NCBI GenBank assembly: GCA_002314555.1
Contig: DCGF01000088.1
Location: forward strand, 1 to 6,724
Length of the DNA stretch: 6,724 nucleotides
From: Ruminococcaceae bacterium UBA1785
Lineage (GTDB): Bacteria > Bacillota > Clostridia > Oscillospirales > Acutalibacteraceae
Direction: 5' to 3'
Both the position numbers and the translations under genes were made by a program. Each line of letters starts with the position of its first letter. Within the stretch, counting starts at the first letter, position 1. The notes beneath the pieces are model-generated. The model was not told the DNA's origin. It was given only the letters and a program-made list of their open reading frames with translations, and made no database searches. Below are positions 5,903 to 6,724 of this stretch, piece after piece.

Positions 5903-6724
5903 ATGAATACTAGCACTTACAATCCTTCCGAGATGGATTTTGAAGGCAGATATGTTGACCCTCATTACAGTGGTGACGAAGATGCTTCAGTTGAAATCTC
6001 TTTAAGACCTAAGACCTTAAATGACTACATCGGTCAGGAAAAGGTTAAGGAAAATTTAAAAATATACATCGACGCTGCAAAGCGTAGAGGCGAACCAATG
6101 GATCACGTTTTACTCTACGGCCCTCCGGGTCTTGGTAAAACAACACTCGCTGGAATCATCGCATCAGAGATGGGCGTAAATATCAGAGTTACATCTGGCC
6201 CTGCTATTGAGAAGCAGGGAGACCTTGTTGCTCTTCTCACAAACCTTGATGATGGCGACGTACTCTTCATCGATGAGATTCACAGACTCTCAAAGCAGAT
6301 TGAAGAGATTCTCTACCCAGCTATGGAGGACGGAGCAGTTGATCTTATCATCGGTAAGGGACCTTCAGCTCAGTCTATTAGACTTGATCTACCTAAGTTC
6401 ACACTTGTTGGTGCAACAACACGCGCAGGTCAAATCGCAGCTCCGCTTCGTGACCGTTTCGGCGTAATCCTTCGTCTTGAACTCTATACACCTGAGGAAC
6501 TCGCTGGTATCGTTAAGCGCTCAGCAGGAGTACTCGACATCGGTATTGATGAAGAGGGTGCGGTAGAACTTGCATCACGTTCACGTGGTACACCTAGAAT
6601 TGCTAACAGACTCCTTAAACGTGCACGCGACTTCGCAGAAGTTGTTGGTAACGGAACAATTACCAAAGAAACTGCAGAACTAGCTTTGGCACGTATGGAG
6701 ATAGACCCACTCGGTCTTGATAAT
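5903..6724 (+). CDS. ruvB: Holliday junction branch migration ATPase RuvB, 3'-truncated by the window end
   Basis: RuvB is the hexameric AAA+ motor that drives branch migration with RuvA. The first 274 codons are present; roughly 60-70 residues, the rest of the C-terminal winged-helix domain, should lie beyond the window. Visible motifs are SLRPKTLNDYIGQ (33-45), Walker A GPPGLGKTT (73-81), SGPAIEKQGDL (98-108), Walker B LFIDEIH (121-127), sensor I GATTRAG (170-176), the arginine finger in PLRDRFG (181-187, Arg183) and sensor II in RGTPRIANRLLKR (228-240, Arg232). The segment DPLGLDN at the visible end is typical. AAGGAGGT (5889-5896) lies six bases before ATG and overlaps the ruvA stop. An inner ATG at codon 11 has no ribosome binding site. 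The acidic N-terminal stretch before SLRP is about ten residues longer than in Bacillus subtilis RuvB. Confidence 0.97.
   Translation, partial: MNTSTYNPSEMDFEGRYVDPHYSGDEDASVEISLRPKTLNDYIGQEKVKENLKIYIDAAKRRGEPMDHVLLYGPPGLGKTTLAGIIASEMGVNIRVTSGPAIEKQGDLVALLTNLDDGDVLFIDEIHRLSKQIEEILYPAMEDGAVDLIIGKGPSAQSIRLDLPKFTLVGATTRAGQIAAPLRDRFGVILRLELYTPEELAGIVKRSAGVLDIGIDEEGAVELASRSRGTPRIANRLLKRARDFAEVVGNGTITKETAELALARMEIDPLGLDN

Noticed and set aside
6207..6467. 86-codon + strand frame within ruvB
   Set aside because: Out of frame with the intact, motif-complete RuvB reading frame that covers the same bases.

Overview
This window looks like a low-to-mid GC, strictly anaerobic Firmicute, most likely of class Clostridia. 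The clues are strong AGGAGG-type ribosome binding sites, a sigma-A type promoter, U-tailed hairpin terminators, and oxygen-sensitive fermentation enzymes (a 2-hydroxyacyl-CoA dehydratase subunit and an iron-sulfur flavin enoate-reductase-type enzyme). The genus cannot be fixed from the sequence alone. All genes are on the + strand.

Layout: (1) Bases 1-597 hold the C-terminal part of a 2-hydroxyacyl-CoA dehydratase subunit that starts upstream of the window. Close behind it, at 616-786, is an unrecognised 56-residue single-span membrane protein. A strong terminator at 807-846 closes this unit. (2) A second unit starts near an extended -10 element at about 858-866. It carries a D-aminoacylase-family amidohydrolase (902-2500), a three-domain old-yellow-enzyme/enoate-reductase-like oxidoreductase (2516-4570) and ruvC (4592-5116). 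The gaps are only 15 and 21 bases, and the unit ends at a very strong terminator (5121-5159). (3) A third unit, ruvA (5288-5890) and ruvB (5903 to beyond the window), has a near-consensus sigma-A promoter at 5168-5196. Its promoter and leader are crowded with palindromes.

How the genes may work together: the dehydratase subunit and the enoate-reductase-like enzyme could belong to a reductive amino-acid-type fermentation (2-hydroxyacyl-CoA to enoyl compound to saturated acid). The amidohydrolase could supply amino acids from N-acyl-D-amino acids. That link is inference only, because the genes lie in separate transcription units. RuvA, RuvB and RuvC together make the Holliday-junction branch-migration and resolution machine. 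Here ruvC appears to be transcribed with the metabolic genes, while ruvAB has its own promoter.

No RNA genes, insertion sequences, CRISPR arrays or phage genes were seen. I find no clear case for a wholly new system. The best leads are the small membrane protein, the palindrome-rich ruvAB control region, and the coupled amidohydrolase/reductase/ruvC unit with its altered active-site motifs.
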